Source: Cliona cf. orientalis
Taxonomy: Eukaryota; Porifera; Demospongiae; Clionaida; Clionaidae
Assembly: GCA_963930775.1 (NCBI GenBank)
Contig: OZ005696.1
Span: forward strand, 1,984,001 to 2,048,000
Length of the DNA stretch: 64,000 nt
Direction of reading: 5' to 3'
Shown piece after piece: positions 51,495 to 62,932 of the stretch. Every line of letters begins with the position of its first letter. Position 1 is the stretch's first letter. Both the position numbers and the translations under genes were made by a program. A model generated the notes under the pieces. The model had not been told where the DNA came from and searched no databases. It saw only the letters and a program-made list of their open reading frames with translations.

Positions 51495-53301
51495 TTAGTC
51501 TTCGTTGTTTGTCTGTAGTAGACTTTCTAACTCTGGATCATCATCGCCCTCAGGTAGCTTCTGCCAGTACTGCTTGAATCTTCTACAGGGTGTGTAATTA
51601 ATTATGGCATATGTTATTGCATACAATAATGGAGAAGCTGCCAGTAGTCCTATGAGAAACATTAAAGTATACGAAATCCAGTATGCTTTGCTTTGTGATA
51701 CTAAAGCAGAAAGGAAGCAAATGATTGCTAAGATCAGCATCAATACAGTGTGATAGTTGTTGACCCTCTTTGATTTGTAAGGTTGTAGAAGGAACATCAG
51801 AATTACAAGAATTGACATGCATATGCCATACAGCATTATAATTAATCCAGCTGCTGCAATATAGCCTCTCGCATAATCTGAAATGAAAAATATTGCGTAC
51901 ATTATTCCGATTCGACCAAGAAAATAAACTGCGGAAAACCATCGGCAGTCATGAGTTCCAGGTTCAGTGCCGTCCTTGAAATGACCTTGAAATGCATCAA
52001 CAAATGTGTGTAATACAATCCGTAGACTGCCATGGTTGCAAATATTTAGGCATTTTTGACAGCATCTCATAGGATAAAGCAGCAGAAGCATCAGGGGGGA
52101 AATGACAAATATCAGAAACAAAATTATACTCATGGTAGCATAAGGAATGTGCTCTTTGCTGAAATACTTGTAGGAGGCATCGTAATAAACGTGTACACCT
52201 AATATTTCTTCGTGTATGTTGTAAACTACTGTAGGAACGAGTACAGTTAGCGTTGAATCAACTAGTTTTACATATGAAAGGAGCAAAAAAGTCGCAAAGG
52301 CTTTGATAAGGGATGCTTGGATATCCATGATCCTAGAGAATCGAGCACAACACTTACTAAATGGACTCCAAATCCAAATGATTAATCTACAATCTCTAGC
52401 ATGAAGTTCTACCAAGGCATAAGTAGCAGTTATCAAAATTAGAGGATAAATAGCAATAGCATAGTCCAGCGTTAATGTTTGCAGTGTTGAAATATTGAGA
52501 CAGATATTCACTTCAAGGGAGCGAAAAAAAAATCAAGGTTCCATATGGTAGTAGGTACTCCTACTAGCCTTACTATATATTTGTAGTGTGATGTAGAAGT
52601 GCCTCCTAGATTAAAAAAGGAGCCTCTTAGGTTTATTGGTGCTGTAACCAATTGATTGAAGGTAATGAATCCATACAGATATGGATTGGTTGCACTAATT
52701 CTGAAGAAAATAACGACAAAGTAAAAGAGAGTGAGTGGAATGAAAGCAACAGCTATGAATTTCAGCCAATTGTAGTTATTGTTTGAGCATTTTATGCAAT
52801 TTAAATCATAAGAGTACACTAATGGACTGTACCCATCTCGGCATTCACTGCACAATAAACCATCCCTGTTCATTCGCCCACACATAGCATCATTAAGTTC
52901 AGTAATGTTATTTGGTAGTACATGATAGTTAGGATCATAAGTCAAAACCGAAGTTAGGTTTTTGTTACCATACCAATCTCCAAATCCATATGGGCACGTG
53001 GCAGTAACAATACCCTCTTTATCGTCATGTGTCATGCAGATATATGCTAAAACGGATACTGTATCAGGATCATGCAGTACTACATCTGACTGTGCCACGA
53101 ATATCAGCTCCGCAATGACAAGTGCCTTGGGAATAATACATCCAAGTGTGATCGCAAACCTCAGCATCTACGACTTTACTGAGTGATGGCTTATCTGTAA
53201 TCCATTTGATTTCTTCATCATTGCTTATCAGTGCTCCTTTTGTTATAATATCTTTGCCAAGAGTGCTTGAGAGTAGTAACAGTAGAAACACGAACATCAT
53301 T
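51495..53301 (-). pseudogene. Gene G: frameshifted copy of gene F
   Basis: Near-identical to gene F over its whole length, but broken twice. Around 53070-53075 it reads GGATCATGCAGTAC where F reads GGATTAGTAC (+4 nt). At 52523-52531 there is a run of 9 A where F has 7 (+2 nt), just before the segment encoding NLDFF. The three open pieces are 53301-about 53073, 53072-about 52532 and 52511-51495. Each remains clean and F-like, so the lesions are recent, or one is a homopolymer or assembly error. Confidence 0.8.
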
Positions 53302-53348
53302 GTTACAGAGAATAAGATGGTGTCTAATCGTGCCACTGAGACTCGGAG

Positions 53349-53540
53349 GTATACCACCACTAGATAGAAACTCAAATTTTATGCATGTAGGAAATATGTA
53401 GGATAGGGCAAAATTTTCTACACATTTCATTTATTTTACAAATACTCTACCCTATCCTGTGCCAAACATGTGTCGGAAAGCTCATGTTTTGGTAAGCGCA
53501 TGCAAGACATAAAGGAAATCTTACTTTTGGTCCAGTGCAC
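53349..53540. other. Extra segment in the 5' flank of G, absent from F
   Basis: In F the flank reads ACTCGGAG directly followed by CTCACTGTAAATAA. In G about 190 bp lies between ACTCGGAG and CACTGTAAATAA. The segment includes GGATAGGG (about 53401) and its inverted match CCCTATCC (about 53450). It is either an insertion in G or a deletion in F. Confidence 0.55.
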
Positions 53541-53566
53541 TGTAAATAAATTGCTGTTATCTTATA

Positions 53567-54025
53567 GACGGGTTGCCTTAATATGATTAGCATGGCAAGG
53601 TCATAAATTAGAAAAATCAGTACCCTCAAGACATGTCGTTATGGCAATGATTTTTTTTTAGATAATGCTATTGACCCATGTAATCATCACACTGAAGTTT
53701 GAGACTTGTCTGATCTATTGCTGATTTTATAAAAATCTTAGAAGTGAGCAATTTCCCCATATGTTTGTATTGCGGTAGGGCACATTTTGCCCTACTGCCA
53801 TACAAACATATGGGAAAATTGCTCACTTCTAGGATTTTTATAAAATCAGCAATAGATCAGACAAGTCTCAAAGTTGGTGTGATGATTACATGGGTCAATA
53901 GCATTACCTTAAAAAACATTCATTGCCATAGCAACAAGCCTTGATGGTATTGATTTTCCTAATCATGGCCGCATGTTCATGTGGCTTGAACTTTCATGTC
54001 ATGAATCACATTAAGGCAACCCGTC
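53567..54025. mobile_element. 459-bp palindromic MITE with TATA target duplication
   Basis: The ends are GACGGGTTGCCTTAAT and its reverse complement ATTAAGGCAACCCGTC. Each arm is about 200 bp and they pair nearly throughout, meeting at a central hairpin (GGTAGGGCA/TGCCCTACTGCC). TATA flanks both ends (53563-53566, 54026-54029). The duplicated flank of gene F (about 50267-50275) reads TTATCTTATAGTAAAC without the element, which is exactly the predicted empty site. No transposase is present. Confidence 0.9.
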
Positions 54026-54029
54026 TATA

Positions 54030-56387
54030 GTAAACCTAATTAGTTGAGGATTTATCTTTCAATATTATGCACAGCTATTATTAAATTTGTAATGTTCATA
54101 CAGCCTGTGTATAAGGTTGCATGTTTAATCATTATGGTTATTCTTTTAGTAGAACGATGTTTTTCAACCGAAGATATATTCAAATAAATCTTAATTAATC
54201 ACCGACTCCTTGGCTATACGCTATATCTAATTAATTGGCCATTAGAAATTTTGTGGTGAAATTTGTGTGCACATGGTTCTGTTGCTGTACATAATAATTA
54301 CATTCATATATCTGTACCAGTTCATGGCTATTTTTATCAATAGTCGATTTAAGTGAAAGCAGATCTGGTTTTAAATTACAAATTCCAAGCTCAAAAAATG
54401 ATTGTCAGAGATGCATCCATCAGATCCTACTGATTTTTTTTCTTACTCCAAGAAATCTCGTCAGCTACTACTTGCTGCTAAACTATTGGCAACTTCAGAA
54501 CATGATATTGCATATCAATTGATGTTTCATCTCAATTATTGCTGCCATAGACCAGGTACAGAAACATAATATTATAATATAAATCCATTTTAGATCTATG
54601 GTAAAAGGGAGTAACCATGTGATTTATCTGTTGAATCAACAAAGCTTAATTGATCATTGGGGGATAAATGGGTTGACTCCCGAAAAAAAGGTAGCATGTT
54701 GTGCAAGTCTTCGCTGGTCGATTACAGTAAGTGCTTTGGCAGTAATACCCATGGGTCTGCATGATTGTGTCAAGGTTTTTGATTTGGATATTTCATATTG
54801 ATCAATTGCAAAGGGTATACAGTTGATAGAATTAGTGAAAACAGCTTTTTGCTTTCAGATGCTAGAGGCATCCCCGAACATGGAGATTATAATACTTACC
54901 ATCAATATTATAATAATATTATACTCTCTGATAGATGATCTTTCTGTTTATGAAATAGATGCCTTTGAAATTGGGAGTTGGATGATTATCACTGAAGGCT
55001 TTATTTATCGCTAACCGGTGCAAATATGTGATTGTTAAAGTATGTATCTGCATAGCACCTCAAGCTCAATTGCAAACAATTCTCACATGCATAAACTTGC
55101 AATTGCTGTGTCAGCCGAAACTATATGACTGGAAGTTGATCTTGACTCATTATAATAGTATATATATGCTCATCAAAAGTAGACAATTAATCTATAATAT
55201 TATGTATCTTACCATGAGTGTAATTTGCGCAATGTGTGGCTAGCTAGTATAGCAGTCCACCTATACAAGCTGAGATTTGGTCTTCCCTTTGTTATTGTCC
55301 ATCTGTATCTATATATAGCTGGCTAGGAGCGAGACTACCTCTTAGCTGTTTCACATTTGGACAATTTCATGATCATCCAGAAGTTGGTTGCTAGATGTTA
55401 ATTATAGTTCCAGCTGTTATCATATAGCTTGGTCCCTATTAATATCATTTTGAGCGTGCATGATGGTAATACAATATTGAGGATAAAATATTAATTGTAT
55501 ACTACCTATACTTGATTGATTAATTTTTGGTAGTGAGCTCTTTCACTTTAAATTTTTCTACTCCAGATCGATGTTCGAACTTTAAATAGCAAACATGCAC
55601 ATTAATAATTGCTAAATATTTTTTTTCATTAGCATGTTGGATACTCTGACAAGATGGTGGGAGGATAATTAGACTTCAACTGTGCTAGCTGTGTGCATCA
55701 TTATCTCTGCAATTATTGGTCTAGTTACAAACTAGCTAAACCACCCACTACTAGAGCTGAGATCTACAGGAGGTATCTGTAGTGGGCCTACACATTAGTA
55801 ATTTATTGCACTTCAATAATGTGTACACGTGCTGCTTGTGAGAGGTACTACCTGCATGTATGTGCTAGTACTATAGCATGGATGTCTGTCACTATAATGA
55901 TGTCATAGCAATTGCACATACATATAATTTCAATTTCAATTTATTTATGCACCACAATAACATTATAATGGATGTGTATACATGTGCATACATAATAATA
56001 ATTTATAAAGAGCATGCAAACTATAATTATAGGTATAATAATTATAATTTATTATAATATACAGTGCAATAATAATAGCATTACACATGCAAATGCACAT
56101 AATATTATACTATAGCATTATGCAATGCAGGGACTTATGATTAGAAAGGCCCTATATAAATAGCCACTATTGGATGCAGAATCGCCAAACTGGCCAGTAC
56201 GCTCTATTGGTTATTGGATAGCTACAAAGTCTGCTAACTAAATTTGAAATCTATTTTGTGTAGCTATTGAGCTAGTTCTGAAGAAAAGTGACTTACTTAT
56301 AGAGTTTGATTAGCAGATGTGCATTAACTTAATGCAGGCTAAGTAAAAGATTTTCATTGCAGCTATACTAAAACATATACAGTTGCA
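54030..56387. other. Upstream regions of G and H, no gene seen
   Basis: 54030-54960 is the duplicated 5' flank shared with gene F. From 55000 to 56387 the DNA is AT-rich without a supported exon. A possible acceptor (TTTTCATTGCAG, about 56351-56362) just before the ATG of gene H suggests a 5' UTR intron. Confidence 0.45.
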
Positions 56388-59300
56388 ATGTATGCTGCAG
56401 CAACATTTTTCATACTGATCATTTTGCAAGTGTCTGGCTGCTACTGCAGTACTGCAGCAGCTGCTGGCCAGAGAGCAGTGCACACGATCTATGTACAGCC
56501 TACAGATTCAAATGCAACATTCTGTTCACATAAGCCGTGCGAAACACTGGCTTATTATTCAAAGCATCCTAGTCAATACTTTCAGTCCGACACAACGGTG
56601 ATATTTCTCAATGGAAGGCACGACGTTGATACCGGAGGACTGATAACCATCCGAGATGTGAGTGGTCTTGAATTTAGGGCAGTAAAGTTTGCTGCGATAA
56701 TATCTTGCAAAAACTCTACTGGGTTTGCTTTCCTGAATGTGTCAGATCTTTCTATCTCAGGTATTACATTTCAGTCATGCGGGGCTAGGGTTGGGGCAAT
56801 CATAGCAAAGGAAGTACTGCACGACTATACAAACGCTTCTCGGTTGTTTTGCATGAGTGAGCGACAGCAGGTCGCAGTGCTGTTTGCTAGTATTTTCAAC
56901 CTCACTCTATCTTTGTTCACTGTTGAAAATAGCACTGGCTATGGACTGTTGGCATTTAATGTTTTGGGAATCTCAGTGGTCAAAAATTCAAAATTTTCAT
57001 TTAACAATTACTATACATTGAGCTCTCAAGTTTGTGTAGCACTTCCAAAACTTGAAACAATCCAAGATTGCATGGGAGGCAATGCATTGTTTATTTTTTC
57101 TGAGCTCACTGAATGTAACAATCAAACTCACATACTGCTGATAGAGAACTCTACATTTTCGTATGGAGTAGACCTCACTGGAACAGTTGCACGAAAAATT
57201 GAACGCTGTCCTAATGATAACGTTGTGTTTGGAGGGGCAGGCATTAGTGCCAAAATTGCACCCATTTCATACAAACTTGAAATCATCTTAGATGGAGTAT
57301 ATTCCGTTGGTAATAATGCTGATTCAGGGCCAAATATGAATTTTCAAACATTTGATTTTGTACAATACTTTACATTGATCGTCCTAAACAGCATCTGTGA
57401 GCGAGGCAATGCACTTTTGAGTGTGGAGATGTGGCCTTTCAATTCTGGCTTTTACTACTACAAAGGGTTAAAGCTCTCGGCAAGTTATTATCCTGCATGT
57501 TGGATTCATACTCCAGAAATGCCATACAAAAGTGAAATGATTATCAAAAATTCCTTATTTGCTGGAAATATAGGTGCAAATAGCGGAGCAATGATGTTTT
57601 TCTTTCATCCACAGTACAATTATCGAGTTTATGACATCGTCAACATAGAAAATTGTATTTTTCAGAGTAATTTTCAGGGTGCAATAATTGTGCTTGAGGA
57701 GCATGGTCTACTAAAGCATGATGTTTCACCCTTTCAGTTCACGATACGTAACTCTACGTTTTCAGACCATAGTTTCTTTGATACTGCTGTTTATCGGCCT
57801 TTTGACACCACATTTTATGCGGTAGTCATTTTTGATTCAGCACAAAACATAACAATTGAAAATTCTATTTTTTCTTCAAATATGGGTTCTGCTATTCAAG
57901 CCAAGCATTCAACACTTTACATTCTAGGGGAAATCATTGTATGGAATAACACTGGAGAAATTGGAGTTGGAATTTCTCTCCTTTATTCCTCATACATGGT
58001 CTTACGATCAAACACATCAATCCTTTTCCTGGATAATCATGCCCACAGCAAAGGTGGTGCCATTTATGTTCAGAAAAGTGCCGACGAAGATACACAGGCT
58101 TGTTTTTTCCAGGTAATGAATCCCAATGCCTTAGAGATAACGGAACTTCATGTGAATGTCTTGTTGATAAACAATACCAGTGGTGAATCAGGTGATGCAG
58201 TATACGGAGGAACAGTGGACAACTGTATGCGAAAGTATGTATCTGATAAACCTGGTCCAATAGCCCCCTGGATTTACTTTGACCAATTATTTTTTGGTAA
58301 CAGCTTTAAAATGATAACAAACACTGCAGAGCAACCATCTCTAATTTCTTCTGACCCAAAACAGGTGTGTCACTGCCAAAATAATACTGTGCAATGTCCT
58401 CAAGATCAGAAAGGAGAACTATTTAGACCTATAGTAGTTGAAAAATCTGTGTTCCCAGGAGCATTGTTTCCAGTAATGCTAACAACTCTCGGCCAAAGAA
58501 AGGGATTAGTCAGAGGGGTCATCCGTGCAGTACCTTACCCAGATCCAAACGGAGAATTGCCATTAGGAAGGTTTCAAGCCACTCAGAGCGTGCATGGTTG
58601 TGTCCCTATCAGTTATCAGGTACTTTCTTCATCGCCCATAGCACAGTTTGGTCTTGCACTGGACCGCGCTGGTGAAGGTATCCCTTATGTAAGCATTGAT
58701 ATGCGCGTCACTCTACTTCCTTGCCCTCCCGGATTTAGCATCACGAATGCACTGTACTGTAAATGTGCGCCACCCCTGCTAAAACGAGGGCTGCAGTGCA
58801 ACATTACCGAACAGACTATTGAGCGTAAAGGAACAGTATGGGTCAGCATTACAAGTCCAGGCAATGAGAGTGATAGCTTTTTAGTGCACGACCATTGTCC
58901 ATTTGACTACTGCAATGCGTCTACCATGAAAGTAAATTTGTCAGATCCTGATAAGCAGTGTATGTACGATCGTTCTGGTATCCTCTGTGGTCAGTGTAGC
59001 ACGGATCTCAGTGCTGTGTTTGGAAGCTCGAAGTGCAAGAAATGCAGCAATCGATGGATTAGTCTTCTAGCAGTGTTTGTGGTCGCTGGTATTGTGCTAG
59101 TAGCTTTTCTAATCTTCTTTAATTTGACTGTCTCAATTGGCACAATAAATGGGTTGATCTTTTTTGCCAATGTGGTGCAAGTAAATCGTTCAACATTCTT
59201 CCCACCAGCGAGTGCATCGCCATTTCTTTCCGTCATTCAAAATGCTTTGTCCCTTTTTATAGCGTGGCTAAATTTAGATCTTGGAGTAGAATCATGCTTT

Positions 59301-60305
59301 TATAATGGTATGACGACAGTAGATAGGGTGTGGCTACAATTTGTTTTTCCTCTTTACATTTGGACTCTTGTCGGCATAATCATCTACGCTGCCAGGCGCT
59401 CAATACTTATTGTCAAGATACTTGGTTCCAGTCCTATTTCAGTTCTGGCGACATTGTTCCTTCTTTCGTATGCCAAACTGTTGCAAACCACAATTTCGAT
59501 CTTCTCTTTCACAGATCTCACCTTTCCTGACAAGTCTGTCTCCCATTGCTGGCTTCTTGATGGAAATGTAGTGATGGCCAGTGGTAGACACATTCCTCTC
59601 TTGGTCATAGCTCTTGCTTTTAGTGTCTTCTTCATTATCCCATTCACCTTAATGCTTATTTTTGCTCAATGCATTCAAGCTCAGTCGGGGAGTGGGCTGT
59701 TTGACAAACGATGGATATGTAACATCATTCCTCTGCTTGATGCCTATCAAATCCCATACAATTCAAACTTTCGTTATTGGACTGGATTACTGCTGGTTGT
59801 TCGAATCATACTGTTTCTCGCTTTTGCTGTCAATGCGTTGGGTGATCCGAAGATTAACCTGCTGATAATCACTACAATGGTGATCTCCCTTCTCACTCTG
59901 AATGTACACCTGGGGCATGCGTATAAATCTCGTCTCCTCAATCTCATTGAGTCATCCTTTATCATAAATTTGGGTGTGCTTTCACTGTGGTCGAGTTTCA
60001 TCGTGAAAGATTCCACTAAATCTGTTGAATCTCAGCTGATTGTTTCCTCTCTGATGATTGGCTTAGCTTTCGTGAAGTTTATGCTGATATTATCCTATCA
60101 CATTTATCTTCTTCTTAAGCGCAAAGAAATGCTTCAGTACTTGCATTGCGGCTGCAAATTTTGCCGACGTGATGGTTATGTGAGGTTGGTGAACGAGGAT
60201 GATGAAACTGGTGATGAAGAGCCAGTTGGGGTAGTGCCCATTAATGCCTCACCTCTCACAACCAAGATTGTCTTGACTGACTCACTCACTGCTGAAAAGA
60301 ATTGA
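56388..60305 (+). CDS. Gene H: beta-helix ectodomain plus multipass membrane protein
   Basis: One uninterrupted exon, 1,305 aa. Signal peptide MYAAATFFILIILQVSGCYC. Residues about 35-620 show repeated short motifs of the right-handed parallel beta-helix type (IENSTF, IRNSTF, IENSIFSSN, GGAIYV) with many N-glycosylation sites, resembling polymorphic outer-membrane-protein-like repeats. Cys-rich modules follow (CHCQNNTVQCP, CPPGFSITNALYCKC). The family hallmark CMYDRSGILCGQC...CKKC is at residues about 857-890, then about eight TM segments from WISLLAVFVVAGIVLVAFLI, and an acidic tail. The multipass half is homologous to genes F, G and I, which lie on the other strand. Function unknown; the ectodomain suggests extracellular binding. 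Confidence 0.88.
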   Translation: MYAAATFFILIILQVSGCYCSTAAAAGQRAVHTIYVQPTDSNATFCSHKPCETLAYYSKHPSQYFQSDTTVIFLNGRHDVDTGGLITIRDVSGLEFRAVKFAAIISCKNSTGFAFLNVSDLSISGITFQSCGARVGAIIAKEVLHDYTNASRLFCMSERQQVAVLFASIFNLTLSLFTVENSTGYGLLAFNVLGISVVKNSKFSFNNYYTLSSQVCVALPKLETIQDCMGGNALFIFSELTECNNQTHILLIENSTFSYGVDLTGTVARKIERCPNDNVVFGGAGISAKIAPISYKLEIILDGVYSVGNNADSGPNMNFQTFDFVQYFTLIVLNSICERGNALLSVEMWPFNSGFYYYKGLKLSASYYPACWIHTPEMPYKSEMIIKNSLFAGNIGANSGAMMFFFHPQYNYRVYDIVNIENCIFQSNFQGAIIVLEEHGLLKHDVSPFQFTIRNSTFSDHSFFDTAVYRPFDTTFYAVVIFDSAQNITIENSIFSSNMGSAIQAKHSTLYILGEIIVWNNTGEIGVGISLLYSSYMVLRSNTSILFLDNHAHSKGGAIYVQKSADEDTQACFFQVMNPNALEITELHVNVLLINNTSGESGDAVYGGTVDNCMRKYVSDKPGPIAPWIYFDQLFFGNSFKMITNTAEQPSLISSDPKQVCHCQNNTVQCPQDQKGELFRPIVVEKSVFPGALFPVMLTTLGQRKGLVRGVIRAVPYPDPNGELPLGRFQATQSVHGCVPISYQVLSSSPIAQFGLALDRAGEGIPYVSIDMRVTLLPCPPGFSITNALYCKCAPPLLKRGLQCNITEQTIERKGTVWVSITSPGNESDSFLVHDHCPFDYCNASTMKVNLSDPDKQCMYDRSGILCGQCSTDLSAVFGSSKCKKCSNRWISLLAVFVVAGIVLVAFLIFFNLTVSIGTINGLIFFANVVQVNRSTFFPPASASPFLSVIQNALSLFIAWLNLDLGVESCFYNGMTTVDRVWLQFVFPLYIWTLVGIIIYAARRSILIVKILGSSPISVLATLFLLSYAKLLQTTISIFSFTDLTFPDKSVSHCWLLDGNVVMASGRHIPLLVIALAFSVFFIIPFTLMLIFAQCIQAQSGSGLFDKRWICNIIPLLDAYQIPYNSNFRYWTGLLLVVRIILFLAFAVNALGDPKINLLIITTMVISLLTLNVHLGHAYKSRLLNLIESSFIINLGVLSLWSSFIVKDSTKSVESQLIVSSLMIGLAFVKFMLILSYHIYLLLKRKEMLQYLHCGCKFCRRDGYVRLVNEDDETGDEEPVGVVPINASPLTTKIVLTDSLTAEKN

Positions 60306-61195
60306 CTGAAAAACTTCAATATTGTAGTACAGTAATTGGCCAGCGTACCCAATAGAACTGTAGCCTATAGATGTTTTGTGGTTAGAGTAGTCACTGTTGA
60401 ATTTTAGTTTTATATTTTGCTTAGTACATGCAGTTAAGACAGCTTTATAATTATGTGTGGCATAACAGAATTTATTGATTATTAGTATGTTGTTGCAGAA
60501 TTAAACCTTTAGGCTTTACCCTGTACTAGTACTGGTTACAGATTAATTTTAATACAAGTATCAATAGTACTAGCAAACACATAATAGTGTACATTGTTAT
60601 TACGTTAATCTTCAAAGTTAATGGTGATTACCCAACTCCATGAAATAGTGTCAGCTTTAGTCCGTTTGGCTTTCATTATTGTATAGCTATACTGAGATGA
60701 GGAAAAAGTAACACTATAGCAAGGAGAAAGCCCCATCATAGCACATGTGCAGGGAAGATGTTATTCTGTAGGAAGTATCATAATAGACACACACACAACC
60801 ATTTCTCGGTGAATTACAACAGGTAGTAAAGTTGTAACGAGCTGTTTCACATACGTGAGTAGCGAACTGTGTTGCAAATGCTTTCACAGTGGATGGCCTG
60901 GCGTCCATGCATTGTCCTCGTGAATCAAGTAGTTACACGTAGCTTCTCACTTGCATGGCCCACTTCGAATTCCGTTTTGTACGAACAATTTAGAGCACTG
61001 CTCAGTTTGAATCAATCAGCTTCATGTGCCCCCTCCCCCCCCCCCTCACAATATTATAGTGCATGTTATGTGCAGGCACAACATTATGCTTAGTCATGAT
61101 ATCACACTTATAAGTAACTGTTCAAGGTATATTTAAATTCAGCCATAGTGATAGTATGCAAGATAAATTGAATCATCAGTAATTATTGTTGCAGT
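60306..61195. other. Convergent 3' interval between H and I
   Basis: This holds the 3' flank of gene H, the family relic at 60714-60908 and the 3' flank of gene I. A C-run lies at about 61030-61045. No intact gene. Confidence 0.5.
60714..60908 (-). pseudogene. Short relic of the multipass family
   Basis: The minus-strand frame begins MDARPSTVKAFATQFATHV and later reads VCVYYDTSYR. This aligns with MDIQASLIKAFATFLLLSYV ... GVHVYYDASYK of gene F. Only this segment survives, between genes H and I, with no intact neighbours. Confidence 0.65.
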
Positions 61196-62932
61196 TCAGT
61201 TATTTGTAGTATCTGATGCTATTAAGAAATCCATCTCTGGATCCTGGTCTCGTTGAAAAATGTGCCATGGCATCTTCAATGTTAACAATCCGTGGAGCAT
61301 GCAATAGCCAAAGAGTGCTACAGAAGCCAATGTGAGAACAGTGCTAATCAGTATTGTTAAAGCCACTGCCATTATAGCTACCCAGTGATCCTTATCAGAT
61401 GCTTGATAGGCTGAAGTGACACAAAAACAGCTAAATGCCATGCCAATTAGCAAGACTGCATGATAGATGTTCACTCTTATAGATTTGTAAGGTTGTAAGA
61501 GTAAAATCAGACATCCAATGAACAGCGTACTCATTCCAGCCAGATTATAGCATGTCATATCTTCTGTAATCCCAAAAATAACATACAGAATAACTATTCG
61601 GCCAAGGAAGTAAATTGCAGAAAAGTAACGGCAGTCACGAGCTCCCTGTTCTGTACCATCCTTGAAATGGCCCTGAAATGCATCAACAAACGTGTGAAGT
61701 ACGTGATTTCTGAGCCTTGAAAGGCTAAGGCATCTTTGAAAGCATCTCAGTGGGTACAGCAAAAGAAGAATTAAGGGAAAGAGAATGAAAGTAACAAAAA
61801 CGAATATTGCCAAAATTGCGTACGGAAGATGATCTCTACTGAAATATTCATAGGAGCTATCAAAATAGACATACGTGCCCACAATCTCCTGGTGTACATT
61901 GTAAGCTCTAGCTGGTAGTAGAATGTCCATGGTTGTGTTGAGTAGCTTCACGTATGATAAGAGTAGGAATGTGGCAAAAGCTTTCACAATGGACGATTGT
62001 ATGTTCACAATTTTGCTGAATCTGATACAGCATTTATGAAAGGGTCTCCACAGCAAAATAATTGGTCTGAAGCCTCTTGCATGTAATTCTACCAATGCAT
62101 AAGTGGCAACAATAAGAATTAGAGGGTAAAGGGCAATGGCATAATCCAAAATCAATATCTGCAGCGTTGACAGGTTTAGACAGATATTGAGTGAAATTGC
62201 TCGAAAAAAGTCGAGGTTCCAAATGGATGTTGGTAATGCAAACATCTTTGCTGCAAGTTTGAGTTTGTAATTCCCTATGGATATGAAGGCAGCTCTTAGG
62301 TTTGCTGGTGTTGTGAGTGCTTGATTTAGCGTAATGAATCCATATAAATATGGATTGGTTGCATTGACTCCAAAAATAATGACCATCACATAGAAGAATG
62401 TGAGTGGAATGAAAGCAACAGCTGCAAATTTTAACCAGTTGTATGCACCATTAGTACATTCTATGCATGAGTAGTCGTAGGAGTACGCCAATGGGCAGAA
62501 ACCTTCTTGATATTTACTGCACAGACGACCATCCCTATTGAAACGCCCACACATTGCTTTGTTAAGTTTTGAAATATTCGAAGGAAGTGAATGCTGCTGG
62601 TTCCTATCAAGTATTTTAGCAAATCCACATCCGTATGGAGATGCTCCAACAAGAACACCACCTTCTTCATCATAAGTTATGCAGTTGCAGTCTGAGACAG
62701 ACACCTTATCAGGATTGGTGCTACACTTTATGGTGCCATAAACATCACCTCCACAGTGACAACTGCCATTTGCAAAGTATATCCAAGTGTGCTCACATAT
62801 TCCATCATCGATCTTGAGCAGTGATCTAGTCATTGATCTGCTACTGATCTCTTCAACATCAGCTACTGCTTCACCTGTGCCAATTAGAACATTTGTTACA
62901 CTGTACAACAAGAATATCAGCTGCAACATCAT
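61196..62932 (-). CDS. Gene I: intronless multipass membrane protein, divergent F paralogue
   Basis: 578 aa from an ATG-ATG start with a signal peptide (MMLQLIFLLYSVTNVLIGTG). The ectodomain aligns with gene F: EHTWIYFANGSCHCGGDVYG matches DYTWMYYSQGTCWCGADIRG. The Cys hallmark is CGRFNRDGRLCSKY...CIEC, where the second half of the CxxC pair is Tyr instead of Cys. About eight TM segments follow, with the conserved FVDAFQGHFKDGTEQG loop. It is more divergent from F than G is, so it is an older duplicate. Function unknown. Confidence 0.85.
   Translation of the reverse strand: MMLQLIFLLYSVTNVLIGTGEAVADVEEISSRSMTRSLLKIDDGICEHTWIYFANGSCHCGGDVYGTIKCSTNPDKVSVSDCNCITYDEEGGVLVGASPYGCGFAKILDRNQQHSLPSNISKLNKAMCGRFNRDGRLCSKYQEGFCPLAYSYDYSCIECTNGAYNWLKFAAVAFIPLTFFYVMVIIFGVNATNPYLYGFITLNQALTTPANLRAAFISIGNYKLKLAAKMFALPTSIWNLDFFRAISLNICLNLSTLQILILDYAIALYPLILIVATYALVELHARGFRPIILLWRPFHKCCIRFSKIVNIQSSIVKAFATFLLLSYVKLLNTTMDILLPARAYNVHQEIVGTYVYFDSSYEYFSRDHLPYAILAIFVFVTFILFPLILLLLYPLRCFQRCLSLSRLRNHVLHTFVDAFQGHFKDGTEQGARDCRYFSAIYFLGRIVILYVIFGITEDMTCYNLAGMSTLFIGCLILLLQPYKSIRVNIYHAVLLIGMAFSCFCVTSAYQASDKDHWVAIMAVALTILISTVLTLASVALFGYCMLHGLLTLKMPWHIFQRDQDPEMDFLIASDTTNN

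Noticed and set aside
53744..53944. Open frame inside the palindromic element
   Set aside because: It lies across the inverted-repeat arms of the MITE and has no protein-like features.
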